A stretch of 64,000 nt of DNA from Flavobacteriales bacterium (lineage in GTDB: Bacteria > Bacteroidota > Bacteroidia > Flavobacteriales_D > Sanyastnellaceae): contig CANFLZ010000005.1 of assembly GCA_947448135.1 (NCBI GenBank), positions 1 to 64,000 of the forward strand. Reading direction: 5' to 3'. The translations under genes were made by a program, and so were the position numbers. Positions 25,715-34,916 of the stretch are shown one piece after another. Position 1 is the first letter of the stretch. Each line of letters opens with the position of its first letter. Below the pieces are notes generated by a model. It was not told the origin of the DNA, made no database searches, and worked only from the letters and a program-made list of their open reading frames with translations.

Positions 25715-26140
25715 ATGAAAAAATTATTTGCTTCACTTTTTGTAATGTTTGTGTTGGCCGCAGGTGCCAATGCGCAATGTAGAGCTTTCACGAAAAACCG
25801 AGTTTTGCCCAACCTTACTGGATTTATTCAAAATGAAAATTACAACGCCGCACTTTTTATGGAAGGTGATGAGGCCGAGTTGTTGATGACGTTCTACGGT
25901 GGCAAAGACTATCGTTTGGTAGTAATGGCTCACCCTGTTTTACCAGAAGTTGAATTTGAGGTTTTGGATACCAATGATGAGTTGTTGTATTCTAATAAAA
26001 CAGCAGCCAACAAAAACACATTTGATTTTAGAATGACAAGCACGCAACAATTAAAAGTTCGTGTGAAAGTTCCAGATTCAAAAGGAACGATGGTGAGACA
26101 AGGTTGTGTCACGGTAGTGGCAGGCCACAAGCAATCTTAG
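25715..26140 (+). CDS. Small secreted protein of unknown function
   Basis: 141 residues with a clear signal peptide (MKKLFASLFVMFVLAAGANA, then Q). The mature part of about 120 residues has alternating beta-strand pattern (AELLMTFYGGKDYRLVVMAHP, QLKVRVKVP) and two Cys (near residues 22 and 131) that could form a disulfide closing a compact beta-sandwich. No family recognised. It is 11 bases downstream of the lipoprotein gene and followed by a terminator, so it ends that unit. Confidence 0.7.
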   Translation: MKKLFASLFVMFVLAAGANAQCRAFTKNRVLPNLTGFIQNENYNAALFMEGDEAELLMTFYGGKDYRLVVMAHPVLPEVEFEVLDTNDELLYSNKTAANKNTFDFRMTSTQQLKVRVKVPDSKGTMVRQGCVTVVAGHKQS

Positions 26141-26157
26141 AAAAGTATTTGATAGGA

Positions 26158-26182
26158 AGAGGGGCTTAGGCCCCTCTTTTTT
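26158..26182. terminator. Bidirectional terminator between the secreted-protein gene and birA
   Basis: agagggg (26158-26164) pairs with cccctct (26171-26177), with an extra C-G pair closing a 4-base loop; a T-run follows. It serves the plus-strand unit and sits at the 3' end of the converging birA. Confidence 0.8.
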
Positions 26183-26942
26183 ATATCCAGCTGATTTCTC
26201 CAGATTGGAAAAGTCGGTTCTCACCATTGACAGCAAGGACTAAGCGACCTGCTCCATCTACTCTCACAACCATTCCATTTATTTCTTCGTGGTTGACCAA
26301 GAATTTCCGACTTTCATTTTTACCCAAAAGAAACTGATGGTAGTTTTGATCAATCTCAAGTAACAAGCCATTTTTCCATTGCTCGAATCTTAAATGAATA
26401 CATTGGTTTAATTCCAAGATTGCTTGATCAATTGACAATGTCATTTCATTATTTTGCAACAATACAGAAGTTGCATTGGAAGGCAAATTACTTTCTTGTA
26501 AAATATTGATTCCAATTCCGGCGATCAGTGTTGCGGATTTGTTGGGATGCCATTGTATCTCGATCAATATCCCTGCAATTTTTTGGCCTTCAACATAGAT
26601 GTCATTCGGCCATTTGATGCATACTTCTCCTTTTGAAATCCAATCGCTGATCGCATCGTGCATGGCCAAGGCAAGCGCCTTGTTAAGGATGATTACATCC
26701 TCGAATTGAGGAGCGCTTAAGTGCAAAATCCAAGAGGCGGTCAAGTTTTTCCCGGCTTCGGATTTCCAGGTATTAGAGCGTTGACCTCTGCCATTGGTTT
26801 GCAACAATGCCGAAATGACAGTTCCATGGGCAACATCCTCTGTCAACAGCAGTTTGGCGGCATAGTTGTTTGTTGAATCTACCTCGGACAGTGAAATACG
26901 GTTAATTTCCATTGAATCACGAAGATAATCGGGTTTTTTCAT
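26181..26942 (-). CDS. birA: Biotin--[acetyl-CoA-carboxylase] ligase
   Basis: Attaches biotin to carrier proteins through biotinyl-AMP. Family signatures are visible: LSEVDSTNNYAA near the start, NGRGQRSNTW for biotinyl-AMP binding and KWPNDIYVEGQKIAGILIE with the catalytic Lys. No N-terminal helix-turn-helix is present, so it is a catalytic-only ligase and not the E. coli-type repressor. ATG codons at 26966, 26942 and 26912 are all in frame. 26942 (253 residues) is a compromise; 26912 gives the most family-like N-terminus. Confidence 0.93.
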   Translation of the reverse strand: MKKPDYLRDSMEINRISLSEVDSTNNYAAKLLLTEDVAHGTVISALLQTNGRGQRSNTWKSEAGKNLTASWILHLSAPQFEDVIILNKALALAMHDAISDWISKGEVCIKWPNDIYVEGQKIAGILIEIQWHPNKSATLIAGIGINILQESNLPSNATSVLLQNNEMTLSIDQAILELNQCIHLRFEQWKNGLLLEIDQNYHQFLLGKNESRKFLVNHEEINGMVVRVDGAGRLVLAVNGENRLFQSGEISWI

Positions 26943-26955
26943 CGTTCCTAAGTTG

Positions 26956-26963
26956 TACATTTG
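26956..26963 (+). promoter_or_regulatory. Predicted promoter (-7 box) of rsfS-ftsH-cdsA-psd
   Basis: TACATTTG fits TAnnTTTG and ends 15 bases before the rsfS ATG. No convincing -33 TTG. It lies between divergent birA and rsfS. Confidence 0.5.
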
Positions 26964-26978
26964 CACTAATTATTGAAA

Positions 26979-27350
26979 ATGGCTAAGAAAGTAAAAAAAG
27001 CAGGCGACGAAGAATTGTTGGAAATCGTTGTACAAGGAATGCAAGAGTTGAAAGCGACCAACATCGTTGTGATGGATTTAAGAGAACTTGAATCAGCGAT
27101 GACAGATTATTTTGTTATCGCATCAGGAAACAGCAGTACACATGTTGAAGCAATCGCTAATTCTGTCGAGAGATTCACTGAAGAGAATTTGGATGAGTCT
27201 CCAAGAAGGGTAGAAGGAAAGCGCAATGCAAAGTGGGTTTTGATGGATTATTTCACAGTGATCGTTCATGTATTTGACGAAGAAACACGTGAGTTTTATT
27301 CTTTGGAACAACTTTGGGGAGATGCTAAGTTTAAGTATATCGAAGATTAA
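26979..27350 (+). CDS. rsfS: Ribosome silencing factor RsfS
   Basis: Binds ribosomal protein uL14 and blocks subunit joining when nutrients are scarce. 123 residues, with the family signatures DLRELESAMTDYFVIASGNSSTHVEAIA and WVLMDYFTVIVHVFDEETREFYSLEQLW. The ATG at 26979 is preferred to a TTG two codons upstream. First gene of a run with ftsH, 11 bases downstream, then cdsA and psd. Confidence 0.95.
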   Translation: MAKKVKKAGDEELLEIVVQGMQELKATNIVVMDLRELESAMTDYFVIASGNSSTHVEAIANSVERFTEENLDESPRRVEGKRNAKWVLMDYFTVIVHVFDEETREFYSLEQLWGDAKFKYIED

Positions 27351-27361
27351 TATTGTCATAA

Positions 27362-29389
27362 ATGTCAAAAGAAGGAAATAAACAGGGCAGGCCTAAAATG
27401 CCTGAGTCACCGAAAAACATAAATTTCTATTGGGTATACGGTGTTATAGCCGTCATCTTAATTGGAATGATGTTTTTCAATGGATCGAGTGAAGGAAAGG
27501 AAACAGACTTCGCGAGATTCAAGCAATTTTCTGCCAAGCACTTGGTAGAGAAAGTAGAATACGATGGAAGCACCGCATTGGTTTATTTGAATCAAGCGGG
27601 AAAAGACTCATTGAAAAATGAAATTGGAACGGGCTCTGGTGTCAAAGGATTTACCAGAAGTGCTGAATATTGGTTCAACATTCCTCCAGGAGAAGAGTTT
27701 GTAAAGGAGATTCAACAATCAGGAGAGCAGCACGGTTTTATGGTGCGTTATCAGCCCCCTAACGAGACCGCTCAAGGATTGGTTTGGTGGATTGTGATGT
27801 TGGGGGTCATGATTCTGGGTTGGGTATTTATTATGCGTCGTATGGGCGGTGGTGCTGGCGGCGGCGGCGGTCAGATTTTTAATATTGGAAAATCAAAGGC
27901 AACATTATTTGAAAAAGGAAAAGGAACACAAGTAACTTTTAATGATGTAGCTGGTTTGGAAGGTGCGAAAGAGGAAGTGCAAGAAATTGTCGACTTTTTA
28001 AAGCATCCAAAGAAGTATACGGACTTAGGCGCTAAAATTCCAAAAGGAGCATTGTTGGTAGGCCCTCCAGGAACAGGAAAAACCTTATTGGCAAAAGCTG
28101 TAGCGGGAGAGGCACAGGTACCGTTCTTTAGTTTGTCAGGATCAGATTTCGTGGAGATGTTTGTCGGAGTGGGTGCAAGTCGTGTTAGAGACTTATTTCG
28201 TCAAGCAAAAGAAAAAGCGCCGGCCATTATTTTCATTGATGAAATTGACGCCATTGGTCGTGCAAGAAGCAAGAATGTCAATTTCGGAAGCAATGATGAA
28301 AGAGAGAACACACTCAATCAATTGCTTACTGAGATGGACGGATTTGGAACTAATTCAGGGGTTATCATTTTAGCAGCAACCAACAGAGCGGATATTTTGG
28401 ACAAGGCCTTGTTGCGCGCTGGTCGTTTTGACCGTCAGATTTATGTGGACATGCCCGATATCAAAGAGCGTATCCAAATTTTCAATGTGCATTTGGAGAA
28501 GGTGAAGAAGGATGATACAGTAGACGTTGACTTATTGGCTCGTCAAACCCCTGGTTTCAGTGGTGCGGATATCGCCAATGTTTGTAACGAAGCAGCATTG
28601 ATTGCAGCAAGAAGAGGTCATGCAACCGTTGGAAAACAAGACTTTTTGGATGCCGTAGATCGTATCATTGGTGGATTGGAAAAGAAGAACAAGATTATTA
28701 CGGTTGATGAAAAACGCACCATTGCTTATCATGAAAGTGGACATGCTATTGTGAGTTGGTTGTTGCGATATGCTTCGCCTTTGGTGAAAGTAACCATTGT
28801 CCCAAGAGGTCGCTCTTTGGGTGCGGCTTGGTATCTTCCCGAAGAAAGACAAATCACCACTACAGAGCAAATCTTGGATGATATGTGTGCGGCCTTGGGT
28901 GGACGTGCAGCAGAAGAAGTGGCATTTGGAAAAATATCAACGGGCGCATTGTCCGATTTAGAAAAGGTTACCAAACAGGCTTATGCCATGGTGACGATAT
29001 ATGGTTTAAATGAGAAAATTGGAAACCGCAGTTATTACGATAGCTCTGGTGAATCTCAATTTCAGAAACCATATTCAGATGAGACTGCTAGAATCATTGA
29101 TGAGGAGACCAGTAAGATTATTGAAGGAGCATACGCAAAGGCCAAGGAATTGTTGTCATCACATAGGGATCAGTTGGACAATCTTGCTGCCAAATTATTG
29201 GAGAAGGAAGTGATTTTCAAGGATGATCTTGAAGAAGTTTTGGGCCTTCGACCATGGGGAGAAGAACCAAAAGTTGAGAAGGCAATTGAAGAGCAGTCGG
29301 AAGTTTTACCAGAGTCAACAGAAGAAAAGCCTAAAGAAGACACAAATCAAGAGGCTGCATCAACTGAAAACGGAGAAACGAATGAGTAA
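27362..29389 (+). CDS. ftsH: ATP-dependent zinc metalloprotease FtsH
   Basis: Membrane-anchored AAA+ protease that removes misassembled membrane proteins and short-lived regulators. 675 residues: two transmembrane helices (about 20-37 and 139-157) around a periplasmic domain, Walker A GPPGTGKT at 234-241, Walker [12 protein letters not shown], the second region of homology with two Arg fingers, and the zinc site HESGH at 457-461. A Gly-rich linker follows the second helix. The C-terminal tail of about 45 residues is acidic and low-complexity. Its end overlaps the cdsA start by eight bases. Confidence 0.98.
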   Translation: MSKEGNKQGRPKMPESPKNINFYWVYGVIAVILIGMMFFNGSSEGKETDFARFKQFSAKHLVEKVEYDGSTALVYLNQAGKDSLKNEIGTGSGVKGFTRSAEYWFNIPPGEEFVKEIQQSGEQHGFMVRYQPPNETAQGLVWWIVMLGVMILGWVFIMRRMGGGAGGGGGQIFNIGKSKATLFEKGKGTQVTFNDVAGLEGAKEEVQEIVDFLKHPKKYTDLGAKIPKGALLVGPPGTGKTLLAKAVAGEAQVPFFSLSGSDFVEMFVGVGASRVRDLFRQAKEKAPAIIFIDEIDAIGRARSKNVNFGSNDERENTLNQLLTEMDGFGTNSGVIILAATNRADILDKALLRAGRFDRQIYVDMPDIKERIQIFNVHLEKVKKDDTVDVDLLARQTPGFSGADIANVCNEAALIAARRGHATVGKQDFLDAVDRIIGGLEKKNKIITVDEKRTIAYHESGHAIVSWLLRYASPLVKVTIVPRGRSLGAAWYLPEERQITTTEQILDDMCAALGGRAAEEVAFGKISTGALSDLEKVTKQAYAMVTIYGLNEKIGNRSYYDSSGESQFQKPYSDETARIIDEETSKIIEGAYAKAKELLSSHRDQLDNLAAKLLEKEVIFKDDLEEVLGLRPWGEEPKVEKAIEEQSEVLPESTEEKPKEDTNQEAASTENGETNE

Positions 29390-30209
29390 CTTAGCGTTAC
29401 GTTCAATAACAGGATTGGTTTTTGCCAGCGCCATGATCGGTGCATTCTGGTGGGGACCCACTGCAACTGCGGTTTTGTTTTTGCTGTGGACATTTGTAGG
29501 GTCACATGAATTTTATCAATTGACAGGGGCTTCATCTCATCGTGCTTGGGGTGGAATCATTTTGGGAGTTGCGTTTTACATCTATTTCTTTTTAATTGGT
29601 TCTGATGTATTGACATTTCAGCACTTGGTATTTTTACTGCCAGTAGTTGTGATTTTATTGTCGTTGGAATTAGTGGTGTTAAGGCCACATTTTGCTTTGG
29701 ATTTTGCGCGCGTTTTAATGGGTTGGGTTTATGTGGCGCTTCCCATGTCTTTGATTAGTTCATATGCATTTATTCCTGGCGAATATTCCTTTTGGCTCCC
29801 CATTTCTTTCTTTGCGATGCTATGGGTAAACGATAGCGGAGCTTATGCTGTAGGACGAGCAATTGGAAGAACGAAACTTTTCGAAAAGGTTTCTCCCAAA
29901 AAAACTTGGGAAGGTTTTATAGGGGGATTGGTCGCAACTGTTGCATGTGGTTTTGTTTTTGCTCAATTGGAAATTGTTTCGGCTGATTTGGTTTTAATGA
30001 CAACGAACCATTGGATTGTTTTGGCCATCATCATTTCAGTTTTTGGAACGATAGGAGATTTGGTGGAATCACATTTGAAAAGAACTGCAAATGTCAAAGA
30101 TTCGGGTGTGTTAATACCCGGACATGGTGGCGTTTTAGATCGTTTTGATGGATATCTATTGGCAATGCCAATGGCTTACACTTATGTTTATTTAATTTAT
30201 CATTTATGA
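29382..30209 (+). CDS. cdsA: Phosphatidate cytidylyltransferase
   Basis: Makes CDP-diacylglycerol from phosphatidic acid and CTP. 275 residues, about seven to eight transmembrane helices. The CDS signature is intact near the C-terminus: SHLKRTANVKDSG then LIPGHGGVLDRFDG. The ATG at 29382 overlaps the ftsH stop; a longer frame inside ftsH is a shadow. psd starts four bases before its stop (ATGA overlap), linking this enzyme with the last step of phosphatidylethanolamine synthesis. pssA, the middle step, is encoded at 51624-52307. Confidence 0.96.
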   Translation: MSNLALRSITGLVFASAMIGAFWWGPTATAVLFLLWTFVGSHEFYQLTGASSHRAWGGIILGVAFYIYFFLIGSDVLTFQHLVFLLPVVVILLSLELVVLRPHFALDFARVLMGWVYVALPMSLISSYAFIPGEYSFWLPISFFAMLWVNDSGAYAVGRAIGRTKLFEKVSPKKTWEGFIGGLVATVACGFVFAQLEIVSADLVLMTTNHWIVLAIIISVFGTIGDLVESHLKRTANVKDSGVLIPGHGGVLDRFDGYLLAMPMAYTYVYLIYHL

Positions 30210-30862
30210 CCATACACAAAGAAGGAAGATCTTGGGTATTGATCTCATCAATCCTTTTTGGGTTGAGCATTTATTATTTTAAAGTTTCATCAGCAGAATG
30301 GTTTTGGTTGAAATTATTGTTGGTAGCTACAGTTGGATTTTTTTGGTTGGCATTTGTGCAATTTTTCAGATTGCCCAAACGCACAAATTCTTCTCAAGCG
30401 CATCAATTGGTAGCGCCATGTGACGGGAAAGTGGTGGTGATTGAAGAGGTAGAAGAGCCAGAGTATTTTAAAGACAAACGTATACAAGTATCGATTTTTA
30501 TGTCCCCAATAAATGTCCATGCCAATTGGACCCCTTGCGAAGGAACGGTCAAGTATGTGAAGTACCATCCTGGAAAGTTCTTGGTTGCTTGGCATCCAAA
30601 AAGTTCTACAGAGAATGAGCGAACTACTGTAGTTGTTCAATCCAATAATGGAAAGGAAGTTTTGTTTAGACAAATAGCAGGAGCATTGGCAAGAAGAATT
30701 TGTTATTACGTACAACCTAATCAATCCATCGCAAAGGGTAGCGAATTTGGTTTTATCAAGTTCGGAAGTAGGGTGGATTTATATTTCCCAATTGGTACAG
30801 AGATTCTTTGTAAGATTGGTGATGTCACAACTGGAAACGAGACGGTTATCGCTCAGTGGTAA
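30206..30862 (+). CDS. psd: Phosphatidylserine decarboxylase (short form)
   Basis: Converts phosphatidylserine to phosphatidylethanolamine. 218 residues: two N-terminal hydrophobic helices (about 10-50), then the catalytic domain. The proenzyme self-cleavage site lies in FGSRVDL, with Ser188 becoming the pyruvoyl group. The short length and GS cleavage site fit the family of small decarboxylases (as in Bacteroidota and archaetidylserine decarboxylases) and not the roughly 320-residue E. coli type with LGST. It is followed by a bidirectional terminator. Confidence 0.94.
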   Translation: MTIHKEGRSWVLISSILFGLSIYYFKVSSAEWFWLKLLLVATVGFFWLAFVQFFRLPKRTNSSQAHQLVAPCDGKVVVIEEVEEPEYFKDKRIQVSIFMSPINVHANWTPCEGTVKYVKYHPGKFLVAWHPKSSTENERTTVVVQSNNGKEVLFRQIAGALARRICYYVQPNQSIAKGSEFGFIKFGSRVDLYFPIGTEILCKIGDVTTGNETVIAQW

Positions 30863-30880
30863 AAAGGTGCGTTGAAAAAA

Positions 30881-30905
30881 AAAGAGGCCAACGGCCTCTT
30901 TTTTT
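30881..30905. terminator. Bidirectional terminator between psd and the universal stress gene
   Basis: aaagaggcc (30881-30889) pairs with ggcctcttt (30893-30901) across a 3-base loop. A-run upstream and T-run downstream suit both converging transcripts. Confidence 0.9.
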
Positions 30906-30924
30906 ATGATCTAAAAATTCGATA

Positions 30925-31752
30925 TTATTTAATGAACTCAGCATCTTTGATGGTAGTACTCACTGCATTTACACAAAGAACAGGAATTTGAGCGTCGTTG
31001 TTAATGACTTGCTGCTCCTCGGACGAACTAAACATTCCCATGAATCCACTGTCATGCGAATTAACAATGCAAATTAAATCTGCCTCAATTGCAGCCGCAT
31101 ACTTCACCATTGAACGAATAAATCCATCACTCTTAGAATCGGTTACTTCAACCTCATAAGCGATACCACGGCCTTCCAAATATTCTGCAGCGTACTTGAT
31201 ATTTCTTTCCAATTGATTTCTCAAAAACTCATCAGTTTCATTAGGAGAAACTAAGAAAACTTTGGAATTGAAATATTTGGCCATGTTGCCAACAGAAGTC
31301 AATTTCTGCTTCGTCTCTTTATGCAAATCCATAGGAACAACCAACTTGTGATAGCCATGTGGGCGAATCGTTCTTTCTTGGGTTACGATGAAAGGAACCA
31401 AAGATTCAGTCACGATTTTCAATGCACGACTTCCTGTTAGGAATTGCATTCCTCTGATGCCATGGGTTCCCATGATGATGAGATCTGCTTCCATCTCTGA
31501 AGAAACTTTGTCGATGTCTTCAAAAATATTACCAATACGAACAATCGTTTCGATGGTATCATTTTTCTCAGTGCGAACCCACTCTTTCAATGCTTGCATT
31601 TTTTGTTTGGCTTCTGCTACTTGAAATTTATTATCGATGATATGAGTTGCGTACACTGTAGCTTTGATTGTTTTTCCCATCACCAAGGCATGCTCCAAGG
31701 CTACCTCACTAACTCGGGTAAAATCGTAGGGAATTATTATTTTCTTTTCCAT
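30925..31752 (-). CDS. Universal stress protein, tandem UspA domains
   Basis: 275 residues made of two UspA-like domains. The first (about 1-140) contains MEKKIIIPYDFTRVSEVALEHAL and the IIMGTHGIRGMQFLTGSRALKIV nucleotide-loop region (G-x2-G-x9-G-S/T type). The second (about 150-275) has HKLVVPMDL and a degenerate loop. Such proteins bind ATP or act as stress-response regulators; a precise function is unknown. The ATG at 31752 is chosen over an upstream ATG because it matches family starts and has a promoter box 14 bases upstream. Confidence 0.9.
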   Translation of the reverse strand: MEKKIIIPYDFTRVSEVALEHALVMGKTIKATVYATHIIDNKFQVAEAKQKMQALKEWVRTEKNDTIETIVRIGNIFEDIDKVSSEMEADLIIMGTHGIRGMQFLTGSRALKIVTESLVPFIVTQERTIRPHGYHKLVVPMDLHKETKQKLTSVGNMAKYFNSKVFLVSPNETDEFLRNQLERNIKYAAEYLEGRGIAYEVEVTDSKSDGFIRSMVKYAAAIEADLICIVNSHDSGFMGMFSSSEEQQVINNDAQIPVLCVNAVSTTIKDAEFIK

Positions 31753-31766
31753 GATCAAAATTTTAT

Positions 31767-31774
31767 CAAAAATA
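31767..31774 (-). promoter_or_regulatory. Predicted promoter (-7 box) of the universal stress gene
   Basis: TATTTTTG on the minus strand ends 14 bases before the ATG at 31752. No clear -33 box. Confidence 0.5.
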
Positions 31775-31789
31775 CGTTGAAATGTCGGA

Positions 31790-32575
31790 TTAATTGTGAG
31801 GTTTGTCAATATTCAGAAAAGAAGTGATGCTATTTAAAAAAGCTTGTGGAGCTTCAGCATGCACCCAATGACCAGCATTATCGATCACCTCGAATTGGAC
31901 TTGGGGAAAGAGAATCTGGATTTCTGAATAATCGCTAGGAAGGACATAACTACTTTTTCCGCCTGTTAAAAAGAGTGTTCTTCCTTCGAATGGAAGGAAA
32001 TGAGTGATTGATTTCAGAATGTTCTCAATGTTCTTTTCCAGAACCGGCACATTGAATCGCCATGCCAATTTACCCTCTTCAATCCAATATAAACTTTTTA
32101 ATAGAAACTGTTGGGTGGATAGATCGGGAATAAAAGGTTGAATCCGATTCTCGGCTTCTTTTCTGCTTGCGCAGTGTTCAACATCAACTGCGTGCAGTCC
32201 TTGGAAAATAATATCGTGGTGTCTAGGGTATGCTTTGATTCCCATATCGATGACCATGAGCGACAGAATTCTTTCAGGATATTGCAAAGCAAAATTCATC
32301 GCTGTTTTCCCGCCCATGGAATGACCCATCAAATGAATTTGCGACAATTTGAGATGTTCCAAAGTTTCATAGAAATCGTCAGTCATTGCTTCATAATCCA
32401 TGCGCTCAGCATGCTCACTATGGCCATGATTTCTTTGATCAATCAAAAAGACTTGAAACCATTGTGAAAGAAATTTGGCGTGTGTTTGCCAATTGTCTCC
32501 AGAACCAAATAGGCCATGTAATATGACCAATTTAGGCTGTTCACTCTCCCCTAAAACGCGGTGAAATAAAATCAT
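31790..32575 (-). CDS. Alpha/beta-hydrolase (YbfF-like esterase)
   Basis: 261 residues with an alpha/beta-hydrolase fold. The oxyanion-loop HG is in [11 protein letters not shown], the nucleophile elbow is [10 protein letters not shown] (Ser) and the catalytic His is in [12 protein letters not shown]. The order and short lid match the YbfF/acyl-CoA esterase group. The natural substrate is unknown. Its ATG overlaps the pdxJ stop (ATGA), so it is the second gene of a two-gene minus-strand operon. Confidence 0.88.
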   Translation of the reverse strand: MILFHRVLGESEQPKLVILHGLFGSGDNWQTHAKFLSQWFQVFLIDQRNHGHSEHAERMDYEAMTDDFYETLEHLKLSQIHLMGHSMGGKTAMNFALQYPERILSLMVIDMGIKAYPRHHDIIFQGLHAVDVEHCASRKEAENRIQPFIPDLSTQQFLLKSLYWIEEGKLAWRFNVPVLEKNIENILKSITHFLPFEGRTLFLTGGKSSYVLPSDYSEIQILFPQVQFEVIDNAGHWVHAEAPQAFLNSITSFLNIDKPHN

Positions 32576-33291
32576 ATTTTTTGCAATTGCATTAAATACA
32601 TTTTTACGGTATTGTCGAGCCCAAAGTATAGGGCATCGGAGATTAGTGCGTGCCCAATCGAAACCTCTTGTAGTCCAGGTAGCTGGTCTGCAAAATATTT
32701 TAGATTAGCAAGATTTAAATCATGACCTGCATTGATACCCAAGCCCAAATCAACGGCTTGCTGAGCGCAGCTCAAATAGGCCTGAATCGCTTTTTCTTTA
32801 TCAGAGGAAAAGGTTTGCGCGTAATACTCGGTATAGAATTCGATTCGATCTGTGCCTATTTCCGCAGCCTTTGCAATACGGTCGGGAATCGGATCAATAA
32901 ATATGCTTGTACGAATGTTGTTTTTCTTGAAGATAGCAATGGCTTCTGTCAAGAAATCAAAATGATGGACGGTATCCCAACCAGCATTTGAGGTGATGGC
33001 ATCGGGAGCATCAGGAACCAAGGTCACTTGGTGCGGTTGAACTTCCAATACCAAATCAATGAAATCACGAGTAGGATTGCCCTCTACATTGAGTTCTGTT
33101 GAAACAATTTTTTTTAAATCTCGAACGTCTTGGTAGCGGACATGTCTCTCGTCAGGCCTTGGGTGTACCGTTATTCCTTGAGCTCCGAAAGACTCGATGT
33201 CTGTGGCCGCTTTCAATAAATCAGGAATATTACCACCTCTGGCATTTCTGATCGTGGCAATTTTGTTGATGTTTACACTTAACTTGACCAT
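32572..33291 (-). CDS. pdxJ: Pyridoxine 5'-phosphate synthase
   Basis: Condenses 1-deoxyxylulose 5-phosphate with 3-amino-2-oxopropyl phosphate to give pyridoxine phosphate, in the DXP-dependent vitamin B6 pathway. 239 residues, a TIM barrel. Signatures: [21 protein letters not shown] at the start, [20 protein letters not shown] and a C-terminal phosphate-binding [11 protein letters not shown]. First gene of the pair with the esterase. A weak GATTTTTG box upstream of the ATG might be its promoter. Confidence 0.96.
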   Translation of the reverse strand: MVKLSVNINKIATIRNARGGNIPDLLKAATDIESFGAQGITVHPRPDERHVRYQDVRDLKKIVSTELNVEGNPTRDFIDLVLEVQPHQVTLVPDAPDAITSNAGWDTVHHFDFLTEAIAIFKKNNIRTSIFIDPIPDRIAKAAEIGTDRIEFYTEYYAQTFSSDKEKAIQAYLSCAQQAVDLGLGINAGHDLNLANLKYFADQLPGLQEVSIGHALISDALYFGLDNTVKMYLMQLQKI

Positions 33292-33384
33292 AATTGCGCA
33301 AAAATCGATGATAATTGTAATGAATGAGAATTGTTTCTAAAAAATTATTTGTGCAATGATTCTTTCTTTTCTTTGTAGCACATT

Positions 33385-34041
33385 ATGAAAACAGCGCAAC
33401 AATTATTAGATCAACAAATTCCGGTGTTAAGCGAGGATTTTGATTTGACCGATGCCTTGCGTTGTATGGACGAATTGCGGGTAAATGAATTGCCAGTAGT
33501 GGTGTCCGGAAAGTACAAGGGAATGGTGTCCGAAAATCAGATTTTGGATATAGAACATCAGGAACATTTTATTATGCCTGCCTTGTTTGAAAAGAGTATT
33601 CAGCCCGAGGATCATTTTTTTGCAATGATTCATTTTTTTGCGCAAAATCAAATGAGTGTAGCTCCTGTTGTATCCAAAAACAACGAATATTTGGGTTGTG
33701 TGACCAGAGAGGATTTGGTAGAGGTGATTCAAGATTATACCACAGCTCAACAAGACGGGGGTGTGGTGATTTTAGAAATGAATCCAAGGGATTACACCCT
33801 GCAACAAATTTCTAGAATTGTCGAGGAGAACGATGCGAAAATCGTCGCTTTATTTGCTTATCCCAACGAGCGAGGAATGACGGAAGTAATGTTTAAGATG
33901 GACATTAAAAATGTCAATCCGATTATTCGTAGTTTGGAAAGATTTGAATACCGTGTAAGGGGCTCATTCCAACACGCAGATTCAAATGTTGATTTAATGG
34001 ATCGTTACGATACGCTTATGCGTTTTTTAGACGAAGACTGA
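33385..34041 (+). CDS. CBS-domain protein with C-terminal ACT-like region
   Basis: 218 residues. The first 130 hold two CBS motifs (LTDALRCMDELRVNELPVV and FAQNQMSVAPVVSKNNEYLGCVTREDLVEVI). The remainder (VVILEMNPRDYTLQQISRIVEENDAKIVALFAY) looks like an ACT regulatory fold. CBS pairs bind adenosyl nucleotides, so a ligand-sensing role is likely; the target is unknown. It is one base upstream of nadK, a placement that invites the idea that it senses adenine nucleotides for NAD(P) metabolism, but this is only context. Confidence 0.85.
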   Translation: MKTAQQLLDQQIPVLSEDFDLTDALRCMDELRVNELPVVVSGKYKGMVSENQILDIEHQEHFIMPALFEKSIQPEDHFFAMIHFFAQNQMSVAPVVSKNNEYLGCVTREDLVEVIQDYTTAQQDGGVVILEMNPRDYTLQQISRIVEENDAKIVALFAYPNERGMTEVMFKMDIKNVNPIIRSLERFEYRVRGSFQHADSNVDLMDRYDTLMRFLDED

Positions 34042-34042
34042 A

Positions 34043-34915
34043 ATGAAGATTTTTCTATATACCCGAAAAATAGAAGCTGAATATCGTGAAGCAGTGATTG
34101 GATTCATCGATTTCCTGGTCAGGCAAGGGTGTTCTATTTTTATCCACGAAACGCTGAATGGAATCATAGCTGATTCTCCTTGGAGAGAGCAATTGACCGT
34201 TATCGAATCTGCACAAAATTTAGACGGTATGGATTTGGCTGTCGCCATTGGAGGAGATGGAACGGTGCTTGAATTGGCGCGATACAGTGGTCATTGGAGA
34301 ATTCCGATCGTTGGCGTTAATACGGGAAGATTAGGATTCTTATCCTTGATTAAAATGAATGCAGTCAAGGAGAATTTTGCGCAGATATTGAACCAAGAAT
34401 TTGATATAGAACACCGATCATTTATAGAGGTTATGGTCAATGACGAGGAAGTGTCTTCCTTGCCACGGGCTTTGAATGAAGTGGCTATATTGGGTCATCC
34501 GCACAACACCATGATTTCAGTGCACGCTTATGTCAATGATACTTTTTTGGCTACCTATTGGGCGGATGGTTTGATGTTGGCATCACCTACAGGATCAACG
34601 GCTTACTCACTAAGCTGCGGTGGTCCAATATTATCGCCAGAGGTAAATGGTTTTTTGATCACTCCCATCGCTCCGCACAATTTAAATGTTCGCCCTTTGA
34701 TTATTCCCATGTCGCAGAAGGTTACTTTTATTCCAGAGAGCAGAGAGGGGAAGTTCATGATGAGTATTGATGGACAAAGTCATTATATCTCCAACGGCAC
34801 AAAAATTACCATGCAACGTTCAGGTGTTGAACTTCGTTTGGTCCGATTGAAGGAAGAACATTTCTTTGATACGATTCGCAACAAAATGGGTTGGGGTTTT
34901 GATCAACGCAATTAA
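34043..34915 (+). CDS. nadK: NAD kinase
   Basis: Phosphorylates NAD to NADP using ATP or polyphosphate. 290 residues with the GGDGT catalytic motif (VAIGGDGTVLELARY, near residue 70) and the second conserved region TYWADGLMLASPTGSTAYSLSCGGPIL. The ATG immediately follows the stop of the CBS gene. It is cotranscribed with the CBS gene and possibly with the barrel gene that starts one base after its stop. Confidence 0.97.
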   Translation: MKIFLYTRKIEAEYREAVIGFIDFLVRQGCSIFIHETLNGIIADSPWREQLTVIESAQNLDGMDLAVAIGGDGTVLELARYSGHWRIPIVGVNTGRLGFLSLIKMNAVKENFAQILNQEFDIEHRSFIEVMVNDEEVSSLPRALNEVAILGHPHNTMISVHAYVNDTFLATYWADGLMLASPTGSTAYSLSCGGPILSPEVNGFLITPIAPHNLNVRPLIIPMSQKVTFIPESREGKFMMSIDGQSHYISNGTKITMQRSGVELRLVRLKEEHFFDTIRNKMGWGFDQRN

Positions 34916-34916
34916 A

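Noticed and set aside
29223-29381. N-terminal extension of cdsA into ftsH
   Set aside because: The extra 53 residues are Lys-rich frame-shifted ftsH tail; the ATG overlapping the ftsH stop fits cdsA family length.
33348-33375. Promoter for the CBS-nadK unit (TTTG, 16 bases, TTTCTTTG)
   Set aside because: The -7 box departs from TAnnTTTG at its second base and the spacer is short, so it is too weak to list as a feature.
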